Shown: positions 39,681 to 49,285, numbered from the stretch's first letter. The stretch is DNA of 64,000 nt from Agromyces sp. LHK192 (GCF_004006235.1 NZ_CP034753.1:1860001-1924000), one strand, 5' to 3'. Numbers and translations: made by a program. The notes: generated by a model from the letters alone, not told the origin.

Positions 39681-40100
39681 TCAGCTGACGAACTTGATGG
39701 CCATCGGGTAGGTGTACGGCAGTCCCTGGTTGGCCTTGATCGCGGCCAGGATGCAGAACACGATGTTGACGGCCCAGACGACGAAGTAGAGCACGAACCC
39801 GATGATCAGGAACATCAGGATGAAGCTCACGACGTAGGCGATGAGCACCGTCAGCTGGAAGTTCAGCGCCGTCGCGGTGTGCTCGCGGATGAAGGGACCC
39901 TTGTCCTTGAGGACCAGGTAGCCGATCAGTGCGGGCAGGAAGTTGAAGATCGCGCCGCCGATGTGGATCAGCGTCGCCCAGAGCTTCTCCTCGGAGGGCT
40001 GGAGCGGTGCGCTCTGCTGGTACGGGTTCTGCGGCTCACCCGGAGGCGGCGTGGGCGGACCCGGAGGCGTCGGGGGAGGGGGAGGTGCGGCATCGGACAT
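39681..40100 (-). CDS. DUF4870 domain membrane protein (copy 1)
   Basis: Small membrane protein of unknown function. The 139 residues start with a Pro-rich cytosolic stretch (about 1-35), followed by three hydrophobic segments with the family pattern LIHIGGAIFNFLPALIGYLV, REHTATALNFQLTVLIAYV and a final helix before YPMAIKFVS. The ATG has an AAGGAG site. It is a paralogue of the next gene at 40202-40621, on the same strand, separated by 101 bases. Confidence 0.88.
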   Translation of the reverse strand: MSDAAPPPPPTPPGPPTPPPGEPQNPYQQSAPLQPSEEKLWATLIHIGGAIFNFLPALIGYLVLKDKGPFIREHTATALNFQLTVLIAYVVSFILMFLIIGFVLYFVVWAVNIVFCILAAIKANQGLPYTYPMAIKFVS

Positions 40101-40201
40101 GGCGGTCTCCTTCGTCGTTCCCGGACGACCGGGTTCTGCTCATCATCCCAGTCCGGCACGCCCCGGCGGAAGACCCGTCGCGGCGTGCCGGTCCGGCACG
40201 G

Positions 40202-40621
40202 CTACTTGATGAGGCGGATGGCGAAGGGGTAGCGGTAGTGCTGGCCCTCCTTGGCCTTCAGGAAGCCCTGGATCGAGAAGACGATGACGACGGCCCAGAG
40301 CGCGAGCGGCAGGATCCAGCCGATGAATCCCCAGATGCCGAAGGTGATCGCGGTGAGGATGGTGTTGAGGAGGGCGATCGCCACGTAGGCGATCGTGGCC
40401 GTGATCTGGAAGTTCAGCGCCTCCTTGGCCTCGACGTTCGTGAACGCGCCGCGGTCCTTGAAGACGAGCCAGATGATGAGCGACGGCAGGAATCCGAGGA
40501 TGCCGCCGAGGTGGGCGAACGACGCCCACTGGATGTCCTGCTCCGGGCTCAGCGGAGCCGCGGGAGCGGGCGCCGGCGCCTGCGGCGCGGCGTTGGGATC
40601 GGGTGCTGACTGGTCGGACAT
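40202..40621 (-). CDS. DUF4870 domain membrane protein (copy 2)
   Basis: Paralogue of the downstream gene with the same length of 139 residues. It has a Pro/Ala-rich N-terminus, then FAHLGGILGFLPSLIIWLVF, EAKEALNFQITATIAYV, a Gly-rich turn and a last helix before YPFAIRLIK. ATG at 40621 has AAAGG seven bases upstream; ATG at 40627 is in frame but too close to that site. The gene is divergent from hrcA with the CIRCE element 144 bases away. Function unknown. Confidence 0.88.
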   Translation of the reverse strand: MSDQSAPDPNAAPQAPAPAPAAPLSPEQDIQWASFAHLGGILGFLPSLIIWLVFKDRGAFTNVEAKEALNFQITATIAYVAIALLNTILTAITFGIWGFIGWILPLALWAVVIVFSIQGFLKAKEGQHYRYPFAIRLIK

Positions 40622-40764
40622 GAGCATGCCTTTCGGGTGGGGAGGGGGACGACCCGCGAGCGCCGCGGTATCCGCAGCGGGGACCGGGGTGATGCGGACC
40701 TGCATACGGTAGCGTCGCCCCGGAGCGCCCGGCAACGGTGCTGACACTGAAAGTCGCGGTACCA

Positions 40765-40791
40765 TTGGCACTCAGGCACGGTGAGTGCCAA
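40765..40791. promoter_or_regulatory. CIRCE element (HrcA operator)
   Basis: TTGGCACTC, nine bases, GAGTGCCAA: an exact inverted repeat with the canonical 9-base spacing of CIRCE. It lies 21 bases upstream of the hrcA ATG, so HrcA should repress its own operon and release it on heat shock. Confidence 0.95.
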
Positions 40792-40812
40792 TCGAGCGGA
40801 TGCGGAGGGTCG

Positions 40813-41835
40813 ATGGTCTCGGAACGCGGTCTGGCGGTGCTCCGCGCGATCGTCCAGGACTACGTCGCGTCGCGCGAGCCCGTCGGCTCGAAGACGATCG
40901 TCGAGCGCCACTCGTTCGGCGTCTCGGCGGCGACGATCCGCAACGACATGGCCCTCCTCGAGGAGGAGGAGCTGATCGCGGCCCCGCACACGTCGTCGGG
41001 TCGGATCCCGACCGACAAGGGCTACCGCGTCTTCGTCGACCAGCTCAGCGACGTGCGCCCGCTCACCACGGCCCAGCGCCACGCCATCGACACGTTCCTG
41101 GGCGAGGCCGGCGACCTCGACGAACTCCTCGCGCGCACCGTCCGGCTCATGGCGCAGCTCACCAACCAGCTCGCCGTCGTCCAGGTGCCGAGCTTCGCGA
41201 GCTCGCGCGTCCGCCACGTCGAACTCGTGCACCTCGACGCCGCGCGCGTCCTGTGCATCCTGATCACCGACTCCGGGCAGGTCGAGCAACGCCTGGCCGA
41301 CCTCGGCGACGCGATCGACGCCGCGACGATCGCCGACCTTCGCGTCCGCCTCAACGACGTCGCCGGCGGGCTGACCCTCGCCGAGGCCGCGGCGGCCCTG
41401 TCCGGCGAGATCCCGACCACCGATCCCCGCCACGCGGCCGTGCTGCACACGCTCGCGGCCACCCTGGCCGAGCTGGCCCGCGCGCAGCGCGGCGACCGGC
41501 TCGTCGTCGCCGGAGCGGCGAACCTCGTACGCACCGAGCAGGACTTCTCCGGGTCGATCCTCGACGTGATCGAGGCGATCGAGGAGCAGGTCGTCGTGCT
41601 GCGACTGTTCGGCGAGATGGCGGCGGACTCGCACAGCGTCGCCGTGCGCATCGGGCGGGAGAACGCCCCGTACGGGCTCGCCGAGGCATCCGTCGTCACC
41701 AGTGCGTTCTCGGTGCCCGGGCGCGACATCGCCCGGCTCGGCATCGTCGGCCCCACCCGCATGGACTACACCGCGAGCATGGGGGCCGTCCGTGCGGTCG
41801 CCCGATACCTCTCCCGAACGCTCGGCGAGCACTGA
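40813..41835 (+). CDS. hrcA: Heat-inducible transcription repressor HrcA
   Basis: Represses heat-shock genes through CIRCE. The 340-residue protein has an N-terminal winged helix (RGLAVLRAIVQDYVASREPV, SKTIVERHSFGVSAATIRND), SSGRIPTDKGYRVFVD, and the C-terminal GAF-like domain ending RMDYTASMGAVRAVARYLS. ATG 40813 follows GGAGGG; the frame is open farther upstream, but that would start before the CIRCE element. It is the first gene of the hrcA-dnaJ cluster. Confidence 0.97.
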   Translation: MVSERGLAVLRAIVQDYVASREPVGSKTIVERHSFGVSAATIRNDMALLEEEELIAAPHTSSGRIPTDKGYRVFVDQLSDVRPLTTAQRHAIDTFLGEAGDLDELLARTVRLMAQLTNQLAVVQVPSFASSRVRHVELVHLDAARVLCILITDSGQVEQRLADLGDAIDAATIADLRVRLNDVAGGLTLAEAAAALSGEIPTTDPRHAAVLHTLAATLAELARAQRGDRLVVAGAANLVRTEQDFSGSILDVIEAIEEQVVVLRLFGEMAADSHSVAVRIGRENAPYGLAEASVVTSAFSVPGRDIARLGIVGPTRMDYTASMGAVRAVARYLSRTLGEH

Positions 41836-41901
41836 CCGCCCGCGTACCGAACCTTCGGCGCCTCCGGGCCGCCGGCATCACGATCGAAAGGACAGCCCTC
41901 A

Positions 41902-42999
41902 GTGGCCGACCACTACGAGGTCCTCGGCGTCGCCCAGGACGCCACCCCGGACGAGATCAAGAAGGCGTACCGCCGTCTCGCCCGTGAGCTCCACCCGGAC
42001 GTGAATCCGGGCACGGAGGCATCCGAGCGGTTCAAGGAGGTCACCCACGCCTACGACGTGCTCTCCGATCCGAAGCAGCGACAGCAGTACGACCTCGGCG
42101 GCCAGGGCGGCATGGGCGGCCAGGGATTCGGCGGCTTCGGCGACATCTTCGAGACGTTCTTCGGCGGCGGCCAGCAGACCCGCGGACCCCGATCGCGCCG
42201 CGAGCGCGGGCAGGACGCCCTGATCCGCGTCGAGGTCGGCCTCGACGAGGTCGTCTTCGGCACGCACCGCGACCTCGAGGTCGACACCGCGGTGCTCTGC
42301 GAGACGTGCCACGGCTCCTGCTGCCAGCCGGGGACCGCACCCGTCACGTGCGACATCTGCCACGGCACCGGATCGATCCAGCGCGCGGTGCGCTCGCTGC
42401 TGGGCAACGTGATGACCTCCAGCCCGTGCGGCAGCTGCCGCGGCTACGGCACCGTGATCGCCACGCCGTGCGTCACCTGCCAGGGGCAGGGTCGCGTGCG
42501 GGCGCGCCGCACCGTGCCGGTCGACATCCCGGCCGGCGTCGACACCGGCCTTCGCCTGCAGATGCCGGGCTCCGGCGAGGTCGGGCCCGCCGGCGGCAGC
42601 AACGGCGACCTGTACCTCGAGATCAAGGTGCGCAACCACGACGTGTTCAGCCGCAACGGCGACGACCTGCTCGCGACCCTCGAGGTGCAGATGACCGACG
42701 CCATCCTCGGCACGACCACGACGATCCCGGCACTCGACGGCGACGTCCAGGTCGAGCTCAAGCCCGGCACCCAGGCGGGCGAGATCATCACCGTCAAGGA
42801 TCGCGGCGTCACCAAGCTGCGCGGCAACGGCCGCGGCGACCTGCGCATCGGCGTGCAGGTCGTCACCCCGACGAAGCTCTCGGGCAAGGAGCGCGCTCTC
42901 GTCGAGCAGTTCGCGGCGTCGCGCAAGTCCGCCGCTCCCGAGCTCGCCCATTTCCAGCAGGGACTGTTCGCGCGCCTGCGCGACCGCTTCCTGGGCTGA
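41902..42999 (+). CDS. dnaJ: Chaperone protein DnaJ (DnaJ2 type)
   Basis: Hsp40 co-chaperone that stimulates DnaK. The 365-residue protein has the J domain (HYEVLGVAQDATPDEIKKAY, HPD at residues 33-35), a short G/F region, four CxxCxGxx zinc repeats (CETCHGSC, CDICHGTG, CGSCRGYG, CVTCQGQG) and two substrate-binding beta domains. The last position of the first zinc repeat is Cys instead of Gly, followed by CQPGT. GTG start after GAAAGGA. It is the hrcA-linked actinobacterial paralogue, not the dnaK-linked one. Confidence 0.96.
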   Translation: MADHYEVLGVAQDATPDEIKKAYRRLARELHPDVNPGTEASERFKEVTHAYDVLSDPKQRQQYDLGGQGGMGGQGFGGFGDIFETFFGGGQQTRGPRSRRERGQDALIRVEVGLDEVVFGTHRDLEVDTAVLCETCHGSCCQPGTAPVTCDICHGTGSIQRAVRSLLGNVMTSSPCGSCRGYGTVIATPCVTCQGQGRVRARRTVPVDIPAGVDTGLRLQMPGSGEVGPAGGSNGDLYLEIKVRNHDVFSRNGDDLLATLEVQMTDAILGTTTTIPALDGDVQVELKPGTQAGEIITVKDRGVTKLRGNGRGDLRIGVQVVTPTKLSGKERALVEQFAASRKSAAPELAHFQQGLFARLRDRFLG

Positions 43000-43004
43000 T
43001 CGCG

Positions 43005-43739
43005 ATGAGCAGCCTGTACCTCGTCGACGACCTCGACCTCGGGGCGGTCGGCGTCGGCCATCGCGTCGAGCTCGCCGGCGACGAGGCGCGGCACGCCGTG
43101 ACCGTCGCCCGCGTGCGCGTCGGCGAGCGGCTCGCCATCGGCGACGGCCGCGGGCGCATCGTGCGCGGTGCCGTCGTCTCGACGGGTCCGCGCGACCTCG
43201 CGCTCGAGGTCGACGAGGTCCTCGTCGAGGAGCGCCCCGCCCCGGCGCTGATCCTGGTGCAGGCGCTCGCGAAGGGCGACCGCGACGAGCTGGCCGTGCA
43301 GGCCGCCACCGAACTCGGTGTCGACCGCATCGTGCCGTGGTCGGCCGCGAGGTCGATCTCGCGGTGGGACGGGCCGAAGGCCGCGAAGGGGCGGGCGCGC
43401 TGGGCATCGATCGTGCGCGAGGCCGTGAAGCAGTCGATCCGCGCCTGGCGGCCAGAGGTCGACGAGGTCGCATCGACGGCGACGCTCGCCGACCGGCTGC
43501 ACGGCGCGCGGATGCTCCTCCTCGAGCCCACGGCGACCGTCGCGCTCACCGACCTGGAGTTCGACGGCCGCGACCTCGCGCTCGTCGTCGGCCCCGAGGG
43601 CGGGATCGCCCCCGAGGAGCTCGCCCGGCTCACCGCTGCGGGTGCCGAGAGCGTGCGGCTCGGGGCATCCGTGCTCCGGACGTCGACCGCGGGACCGGCG
43701 GCGATCGCCGTGATCTCCGCGGCGATCGGGCGGTGGTGA
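43005..43739 (+). CDS. rsmE: 16S rRNA (uracil1498-N3)-methyltransferase
   Basis: SPOUT-class methyltransferase that methylates U1498 of 16S rRNA. The 244-residue protein has an N-terminal PUA-like domain (VELAGDEARHAVTVARVRVG) and the knotted SAM domain with LALVVGPEGGIAPEELARL and the end VLRTSTAGPAAIAVISA. ATG at 43005, six bases after the dnaJ stop; the frame is open upstream inside dnaJ, but MSSLYLVDD is the natural start. The dnaJ-rsmE order is conserved in Gram-positives. Confidence 0.95.
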   Translation: MSSLYLVDDLDLGAVGVGHRVELAGDEARHAVTVARVRVGERLAIGDGRGRIVRGAVVSTGPRDLALEVDEVLVEERPAPALILVQALAKGDRDELAVQAATELGVDRIVPWSAARSISRWDGPKAAKGRARWASIVREAVKQSIRAWRPEVDEVASTATLADRLHGARMLLLEPTATVALTDLEFDGRDLALVVGPEGGIAPEELARLTAAGAESVRLGASVLRTSTAGPAAIAVISAAIGRW

Positions 43740-43751
43740 CGCATCCGTCGC

Positions 43752-43757
43752 TACGAT
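43752..43757 (+). promoter_or_regulatory. Putative -10 box for the HIT gene
   Basis: TACGAT followed by six bases (GGAAGG) and the ATG of the HIT gene. The six bases could also work as a ribosome site on a longer operon transcript. Confidence 0.4.
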
Positions 43758-43763
43758 GGAAGG

Positions 43764-44123
43764 ATGAGCGAGACCCGGGAACCGACCGTGTTCGAACGCA
43801 TCTCGGCCGGTGAGATCCCGGCGGAGATGGTGGCCGAGACCGAGCGGGTGATCGCGTTCCACGACATCGCGCCGAAGGCGCCGATCCACGTCGTCGTGAC
43901 CCCGCGGTCGGGCGACCACCGCGACGTGGTCGAACTCGCCGCGGCCGACCCGGCCCTGCTCGCGGAGCTGGTCGACGTCGCGCACCGCGTGGCCGGCGAA
44001 CTGGCCGACGGCCAGTTCCGGCTCGTGTTCAACACCGGCGCGGACGCCGGGCAGACCGTCTTCCACGTGCACGCCCACGTCCTGGCCGGCGGCCTCGAGG
44101 AGGGCTCGCTTGCCGCCGGCTGA
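43764..44123 (+). CDS. HIT family nucleotide-binding protein
   Basis: Histidine-triad hydrolase of the HINT type, acting on AMP-linked substrates such as purine nucleoside phosphoramidates. The 119-residue protein has FERISAGEIPAEMVAETERV, the mid motif VVVTPRSGDHRD (HINT proteins usually read IPK here), and the triad HVHAHVLAG near residue 104. Its 3' end overlaps phoH by 14 bases, so the two are coupled. Its cell role is not evident from context. Confidence 0.94.
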   Translation: MSETREPTVFERISAGEIPAEMVAETERVIAFHDIAPKAPIHVVVTPRSGDHRDVVELAAADPALLAELVDVAHRVAGELADGQFRLVFNTGADAGQTVFHVHAHVLAGGLEEGSLAAG

Positions 44124-45243
44124 ACCCGAGCGGACCGACGGCGTCGAGGCATCCGTCGACGGCCCCGCGCAGACCGTGCCCGATCCGGCGGTCGGCGAGG
44201 AGCGACTCGAGATCGACGGCATCGCGATGGTGCGGCTGCTCGGCCCGCAGGACCGCCTGCTCTCGAGCATCCAGCGCGAGTACCCGGGCGTGACCGTGCA
44301 CGTGCGCGGCAACGAGATCGCGATCCGAGGAGACGCCGACGGGCGACTGCGCGTGCGCCGGCTCATCGAGGAGTTGCTCGAACTGGTCCGGAACGGACAG
44401 GATCCGACCCCCACCGAAGTCAGGAGTTCAGCCAGGATGCTCGACCAGGACCCGGGCGCACGCCCGTCCGAGCTGCTCGGCCAGGTCATCGTCTCGAGCC
44501 GCGGCAAGTCGATCCGCCCGAAGACCGAGGGCCAGCGCGCCTACGTCGACGCGATCGACGAGCACACCATCGTGTTCGGCATCGGGCCGGCCGGAACCGG
44601 CAAGACGTACCTCGCGATGGCGAAGGCCGTGCAGGCGCTGCAACGCAAGGAGGTCAGCCGGATCATCCTGACCCGCCCGGCCGTCGAGGCCGGCGAGCGC
44701 CTCGGATTCCTGCCCGGCACGCTCACCGACAAGATCGACCCGTACCTCAGGCCCCTCTACGACGCGCTCAACGAGATGATGGACCCCGAGCTCGTGCCGA
44801 AGCTGCTCGCCTCCGGCACGGTCGAGGTCGCCCCGCTCGCCTACATGCGCGGTCGCACCCTGAACGACTCGTTCGTCGTGCTCGACGAGGCGCAGAACAC
44901 CACGCCCGAGCAGATGAAGATGTTCCTCACCCGCCTCGGGTTCGGCTCGAAGATGGTCGTCACCGGCGACATCACGCAGGTCGACCTGCCGGGTGGCGCC
45001 TCGGGACTGCGACTCGTGACGAAGATCCTCGACCGCATCGACGACATCCACTTCGCCCGGCTCACGAGCGACGACGTCGTGCGGCACACGCTCGTCGGCC
45101 GCATCGTCGACGCCTACACCGAGTACGACCAGCGCAACCAGGCGCAGCGGTTCGAACGCGAGCAGGCGCGCGAGTTCGCGAACCGCGCGGAGCGCCGCGG
45201 GCGGATACCGCGCGACCGCCAGCCTCCGCGGCCGAAGAGCTGA
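44110..45243 (+). CDS. PhoH family ATPase
   Basis: Cytosolic P-loop ATPase of the PhoH/YbeZ type, linked to RNA handling and usually paired with YbeY. The 377-residue protein has an N-terminal KH-like segment ([19 protein letters not shown]), [20 protein letters not shown], Walker [12 protein letters not shown] near 158, [17 protein letters not shown], and Walker [16 protein letters not shown]. The tail is basic. TTG at 44110 overlaps the HIT gene; a later start inside the unconserved first 30 residues is possible. Confidence 0.94.
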   Translation: MPPAEPERTDGVEASVDGPAQTVPDPAVGEERLEIDGIAMVRLLGPQDRLLSSIQREYPGVTVHVRGNEIAIRGDADGRLRVRRLIEELLELVRNGQDPTPTEVRSSARMLDQDPGARPSELLGQVIVSSRGKSIRPKTEGQRAYVDAIDEHTIVFGIGPAGTGKTYLAMAKAVQALQRKEVSRIILTRPAVEAGERLGFLPGTLTDKIDPYLRPLYDALNEMMDPELVPKLLASGTVEVAPLAYMRGRTLNDSFVVLDEAQNTTPEQMKMFLTRLGFGSKMVVTGDITQVDLPGGASGLRLVTKILDRIDDIHFARLTSDDVVRHTLVGRIVDAYTEYDQRNQAQRFEREQAREFANRAERRGRIPRDRQPPRPKS

Positions 45244-45317
45244 CCGGGCGGCCGCCGACCGCCCGACGACACGACCCACCGACGCCACGACGCACCGACC
45301 AGACGGAGTCCGACCAG

Positions 45318-45779
45318 ATGAGCATCGAGATCAACAACGAATCGGCCGTCGAGGTCGACGAGGCGGCCCTGCAGCGCCTCGCCGTCTTCGCGCTCGACAC
45401 GATGCACGTGCACCGCGACGCCGAGCTCGCGATCCTCCTCGTCGACGAGGGTGCGATGGAGCAGCTGCACGTGCAGTGGATGGACGAGCCGGGGCCGACC
45501 GACGTGCTGAGCTTCCCCATGGACGAGCTGCGGCCGGGCACCGAGGACCAGCCCACTTCGCCGGGTCTGCTCGGCGACGTCGTGCTCTGCCCGCAGGTCG
45601 CCGAATCGCAGGCCCGGCAGGCGGGCCACACACTCCTCGACGAGCTCCAGTTGCTCACGGCCCACGGGATCCTGCACCTGCTCGGGTTCGACCACGCCGA
45701 GCCCGACGAGGAGAAGGAGATGTTCTCGATCCAGCGCGACATCCTCGTCGGGTTCGCGATGCAGGAGCGCCGCCGCTGA
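45318..45779 (+). CDS. ybeY: Endoribonuclease YbeY
   Basis: Metal-dependent RNase for 16S rRNA 3' maturation and 70S quality control. The 153-residue protein has [31 protein letters not shown], and the zinc motif [11 protein letters not shown] near residue 116. ATG after a CGGAGTCC stretch. Stands between phoH and corC with two bases to the next start, the usual phoH-ybeY-corC-era order. Confidence 0.97.
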   Translation: MSIEINNESAVEVDEAALQRLAVFALDTMHVHRDAELAILLVDEGAMEQLHVQWMDEPGPTDVLSFPMDELRPGTEDQPTSPGLLGDVVLCPQVAESQARQAGHTLLDELQLLTAHGILHLLGFDHAEPDEEKEMFSIQRDILVGFAMQERRR

Positions 45780-45781
45780 CC

Positions 45782-47098
45782 ATGCAGGAGTGGGTGTTCC
45801 TCTCGGCGGCGCTCGTGCTCGTCGCCTTCGGCGGACTGATGGCCGCCGTCGATTCCGCGCTGGGCACGCTGTCGCGCGCCGACCTGACCGATCTGGCGCT
45901 CGTCTCGCGTCGCCGAGCGTCGCTGCTCGCGATCGCCGAGGATCCGGGGCCGCACGTCAATGCCGTCAACTTCGTGCGCATCCTCACGGAGACCACGGCC
46001 GCGGTGCTCGTGACGCTCGCCCTCGCGTCGTTCATCGACAACGTCTGGTTCGTGCTGCTCTGGTCGGCCCTGATCATGACCGCGGTGTCGTTCGTGCTGG
46101 TCGGTGCGAGCCCGCGGAGCGTCGGCCGCGTGCACGCACGCACGGTGCTGCGCTGGTCGGCGCCGATCGTGCGGTTCCTCCGGGTGAGCCTCGGGCCGAT
46201 CGCCGGAGCGCTGGTGGCGCTCGGCAACCGCGTGACGCCCGCGCGCATCCGGTTCGCCGGCGTCTCGAGCGAGGAGCAGTTGCTCAGCATCGTCGACGAG
46301 GCCGCCGAGCTCGAGGTGCTCGAGCCCGAGGACCGCGAGCTCATCCACTCGATCTTCGAGTTCAACGACACGGTCGTCCGCGAGGTCATGGTCGCCCGCA
46401 CGGACATGGTGACCATCGACGCGACGGCGCACCTGCCGCAGGCGATGGCGGTGTTCCTCCGCGCCGGGTACTCGCGCGTGCCCGTCATCGAGCGCGACGC
46501 CGACGACGTCATCGGCGTGCTGTACCTGCGCGATGTCGCGCGGCTGGCGTTCGAGCAGCCGTTGGATGCGGATGCGATGACGGTCGGCTCGCTGGCACGC
46601 CCCGCGGTCTTCGTGCCCGACTCGATGAAGGCCGACGCGCTGCTGCGGCAGATGCAGGCGACGTCGAACCACCTCGCGATGGTCGTCGACGAGTACGGCG
46701 GCATCGCGGGGCTCGCGACCCTGGAGGACCTGATCGAGGAGCTCGTCGGCGACATCTCCGACGAGTACGACCGCGAGGCCGCGCAGGTCGAGGAGCTCGG
46801 CGGCGATCGCTTCCGCGTGAACGCGCGCCTGCCGATCGACGAGCTCGGCGAGCTGTTCGGGCTCGACCTCGAGGACGACGACGTCGACACTGCGGGCGGG
46901 CTGCTCGCGAAGGAGCTCGGCCGGCTCCCGCAGCCGGGCGACCGGGTCGCGGTCTCCGGGCTGCTGCTCGAGGCGGAGCGCACCGAGGGACGTCGAAAGC
47001 GGATCGCGACCATCCTCGCCTGGCCCGACCAGGCACTGATCGACGCGCGCACGGCATTCCAGGGCGCGGACATGGAAAGGGGCCGTTCCGATGGCTGA
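45782..47098 (+). CDS. HlyC/CorC family membrane protein with CBS domains
   Basis: Member of the CNNM/CorC family, implicated in magnesium or cobalt efflux. The 438-residue protein has a DUF21 membrane domain (about 1-190), a CBS pair (about 205-330, with VREVMVARTDMVTI and GYSRVPVIERDADDVIGVLY), the VDEYGGIAGLATLEDLIEEL segment, and a C-terminal CorC/HlyC domain. ATG 45782 is two bases after the ybeY stop. The end overlaps era by eight bases. Confidence 0.93.
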   Translation: MQEWVFLSAALVLVAFGGLMAAVDSALGTLSRADLTDLALVSRRRASLLAIAEDPGPHVNAVNFVRILTETTAAVLVTLALASFIDNVWFVLLWSALIMTAVSFVLVGASPRSVGRVHARTVLRWSAPIVRFLRVSLGPIAGALVALGNRVTPARIRFAGVSSEEQLLSIVDEAAELEVLEPEDRELIHSIFEFNDTVVREVMVARTDMVTIDATAHLPQAMAVFLRAGYSRVPVIERDADDVIGVLYLRDVARLAFEQPLDADAMTVGSLARPAVFVPDSMKADALLRQMQATSNHLAMVVDEYGGIAGLATLEDLIEELVGDISDEYDREAAQVEELGGDRFRVNARLPIDELGELFGLDLEDDDVDTAGGLLAKELGRLPQPGDRVAVSGLLLEAERTEGRRKRIATILAWPDQALIDARTAFQGADMERGRSDG

Positions 47099-47993
47099 GT
47101 CTCCGAACTACCGCGCCGGGTTCGTCTCCTTCGTGGGGAGGCCGAACGTCGGCAAGTCGACGCTGACGAACGCGCTGGTCGGCGAGAAGGTCGCGATCAC
47201 GAGCTCGAAGCCGCAGACCACGCGCCGGGCGATCCGTGGCATCGTGCACCGCGAGCACGGGCAGTTGATCCTGGTCGACACCCCCGGCCTGCACCGACCG
47301 CGCACGCTGCTCGGCGAGCGGCTGAACACGCTCGTGCAGTCGACGCTCGGCGATGTCGACGTGATCGCGTTCTGCGTGCCGGCGAACGAGGCGATCGGGC
47401 CGGGGGACCGCTTCATCAACGAGCAGCTCGACCAGTACCCGCACGCGAAGAAGGTCGCGATCGTCACGAAGACGGATGCCGCATCGAAGGCGAAGGTCGC
47501 ACAGCAGCTGCTCGCCGTGTCGGAGCTTCGCGAGTGGGCGGCGATCATCCCGGTCTCGGCACCCCGAGGCGAGCAGCTCGAGGTGCTGGTCGCCGAGCTC
47601 CTGGCGCTCATGCCCGAGTCCGATCAGGCGCTGTACCCCGCGGAGACGACGACCGACGAGGAAGTGGCGGAGCGCATCGCGGAGTTCGTCCGCGAGGCGG
47701 CGCTCGAGGGCGTCGCCGACGAACTGCCGCATTCGATCGCGGTCACGGTGGAGGACATGGTCGAGCGCGACGACAAGGACCTCGTCGAGGTGTACGCGAA
47801 CCTGTACGTCGAGCGCGACAGCCAGAAGGGCATCATCATCGGCAAGGGCGGTGCACGCCTCAAGGAGGTCGGCGCGACGGCTCGGGCCCAGATCGAGGCG
47901 CTGCTCGGCCGGAAGGTGTACCTCGCGTTGCACGTGAAGGTCGCGAAGGACTGGCAGCGCGACCCCAAGCAGTTGGGGCGGCTCGGGTTCTGA
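47091..47993 (+). CDS. era: GTPase Era
   Basis: Ras-like GTPase that binds 16S rRNA and assists 30S assembly. The 300-residue protein has G1 GRPNVGKST, G2 in SSKPQTTRRAIRGI, G3 DTPGLHRP, G4 TKTD, and the C-terminal KH domain with GIIIGKGGARLKEVGATARA. Length matches the family. Overlaps corC by eight bases and closes the cluster; 83 bases follow before the two-component system. Confidence 0.97.
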   Translation: MAESPNYRAGFVSFVGRPNVGKSTLTNALVGEKVAITSSKPQTTRRAIRGIVHREHGQLILVDTPGLHRPRTLLGERLNTLVQSTLGDVDVIAFCVPANEAIGPGDRFINEQLDQYPHAKKVAIVTKTDAASKAKVAQQLLAVSELREWAAIIPVSAPRGEQLEVLVAELLALMPESDQALYPAETTTDEEVAERIAEFVREAALEGVADELPHSIAVTVEDMVERDDKDLVEVYANLYVERDSQKGIIIGKGGARLKEVGATARAQIEALLGRKVYLALHVKVAKDWQRDPKQLGRLGF

Positions 47994-48064
47994 CGATCGC
48001 GGAGCGGCCTCCATCGCGAGGATGATTCCGGTGGGCTGAGCCGGATGCCTCGGTGTCGGGCGCG

Positions 48065-48070
48065 TACGGT
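48065..48070 (+). promoter_or_regulatory. Putative leaderless -10 box for the histidine kinase gene
   Basis: TACGGT, six bases, then GTG 48077. This spacing decides the start chosen for the kinase against the in-frame GTG at 48053, which would lie upstream of the box. Confidence 0.5.
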
Positions 48071-48076
48071 GGATCG

Positions 48077-49285
48077 GTGACCACTGCACCGGAACGCGAA
48101 CCGCTGAGCCGCGGCAAGCTGGTGACGGACCTCGTCCTGGCCGGCCTGTTCGGCCTCGCGTGCCTCCCGTTCGCGCTGCTCGGCAACGCGGCCGACATCG
48201 TCGCGCTCATCGTGTTCGTCGGAGCATTGGCGGTTCGCCGGCTCGAGCCGGCGTGGTCGCTGGGCATCGCCTGGGTCGCCGCGCTCGTGCAGATGCTCAC
48301 GCTGCGCGACCTCCAGCTCTACGACGCCGCGGTGCTCGGCGTGCTCTACTCGACCTCGGCGCACGGCGGCCGGCTGCTGCGCTGGCTCGGCCTCGCGTCG
48401 GCGGGGGTCGGCGCGCTGGTCGCGACGCTCTACCTCGCGCTCGTGAAGCCGATCTTCGACGGGGCCTCTTCGCCCGCCGACGCCGCCGCGCCGCTGTCGA
48501 TGGCGGTCTGGATGCTCTTCCTCTTCGTCGCCTCGATCGCCGTGCTGGTGCTCGCGTGGACCGCGGGCCTGCTCGTGCGTGCGGTTCGCGACTCGCGGGA
48601 CATCCGTCGGCGCGAGGAGGAGGCGACCCGCAAGCGGGAGCTCGCCGAGTACCGGTACGCCGTCGAGCAGGAGCGCAACCGCATCGCGCGCGATATGCAC
48701 GACGTCGTCGCGCACTCGCTCGCAGTGGTCATCGCCCAGGCCGACGGCGCCCGCTTCGCGGCGACGACCCGGCCCGAGGCATCCGTCACCGCGCTCGGGA
48801 CGATCGCCGAGGTCGCGCGCGGCGCGCTCGGCGACGTCCGGTCGCTCCTCGCCGAACTGCGCCACACGGAGGCGGCGACGCCGCAGCCCGTGCTCGACGA
48901 CCTCGATCCGCTGCTCGACCAGCTCCGGGCAGCGGGCCTCGACCTGCGGTTCGACGAGGTCGGCGACCGGACCCCGCTCGGCACCGGTCACCAGATCGCG
49001 GTCTACCGCATCGTGCAGGAGGGCCTGACGAACGCGCTGCGCCACGGCGACGTCTCGCGGCCGGTCGAGTTGCGGCTCACGTGGAGCGAGCGAGGCGTGC
49101 TCATCGACCTGGTCAACCGGGTCCGGGCGGATGCCCCGCGCGAGACGACCGGGTTCCGTCACGGGATTCCGGGGATGCGCGAGCGAGCGCAGCTCGCGGG
49201 CGGTGCGTTGCAGGCCGAGTACGAGGGCGAGGACCGGTTCCGGCTGGTGGCCGAGGTACCGGCGACGAAGGGGAGGACCGCATGA
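48077..49285 (+). CDS. NarL-type two-component sensor histidine kinase
   Basis: Membrane sensor kinase of the HisKA_3 group. The protein of about 402 residues has four to five membrane segments in the first 180 residues with no large outer loop, then a coiled linker, the phosphoacceptor H-box RNRIARDMHDVVAHSLAVVI (His about 209), and the ATPase domain with QEGLTNALRHG and HGIPGMRERAQLAGG. The short sensor loops suggest it senses inside the membrane or with a partner. It overlaps the response regulator by four bases. An in-frame GTG at 48053 would add eight residues. Confidence 0.94.
   Translation: MTTAPEREPLSRGKLVTDLVLAGLFGLACLPFALLGNAADIVALIVFVGALAVRRLEPAWSLGIAWVAALVQMLTLRDLQLYDAAVLGVLYSTSAHGGRLLRWLGLASAGVGALVATLYLALVKPIFDGASSPADAAAPLSMAVWMLFLFVASIAVLVLAWTAGLLVRAVRDSRDIRRREEEATRKRELAEYRYAVEQERNRIARDMHDVVAHSLAVVIAQADGARFAATTRPEASVTALGTIAEVARGALGDVRSLLAELRHTEAATPQPVLDDLDPLLDQLRAAGLDLRFDEVGDRTPLGTGHQIAVYRIVQEGLTNALRHGDVSRPVELRLTWSERGVLIDLVNRVRADAPRETTGFRHGIPGMRERAQLAGGALQAEYEGEDRFRLVAEVPATKGRTA

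Noticed and set aside
42298..42325. Damaged first zinc motif in DnaJ (CHGSC instead of CHGSG)
   Set aside because: The four ligand cysteines are present and, from memory, Cys at this place occurs in other actinobacterial DnaJ2 proteins; not treated as a defect.
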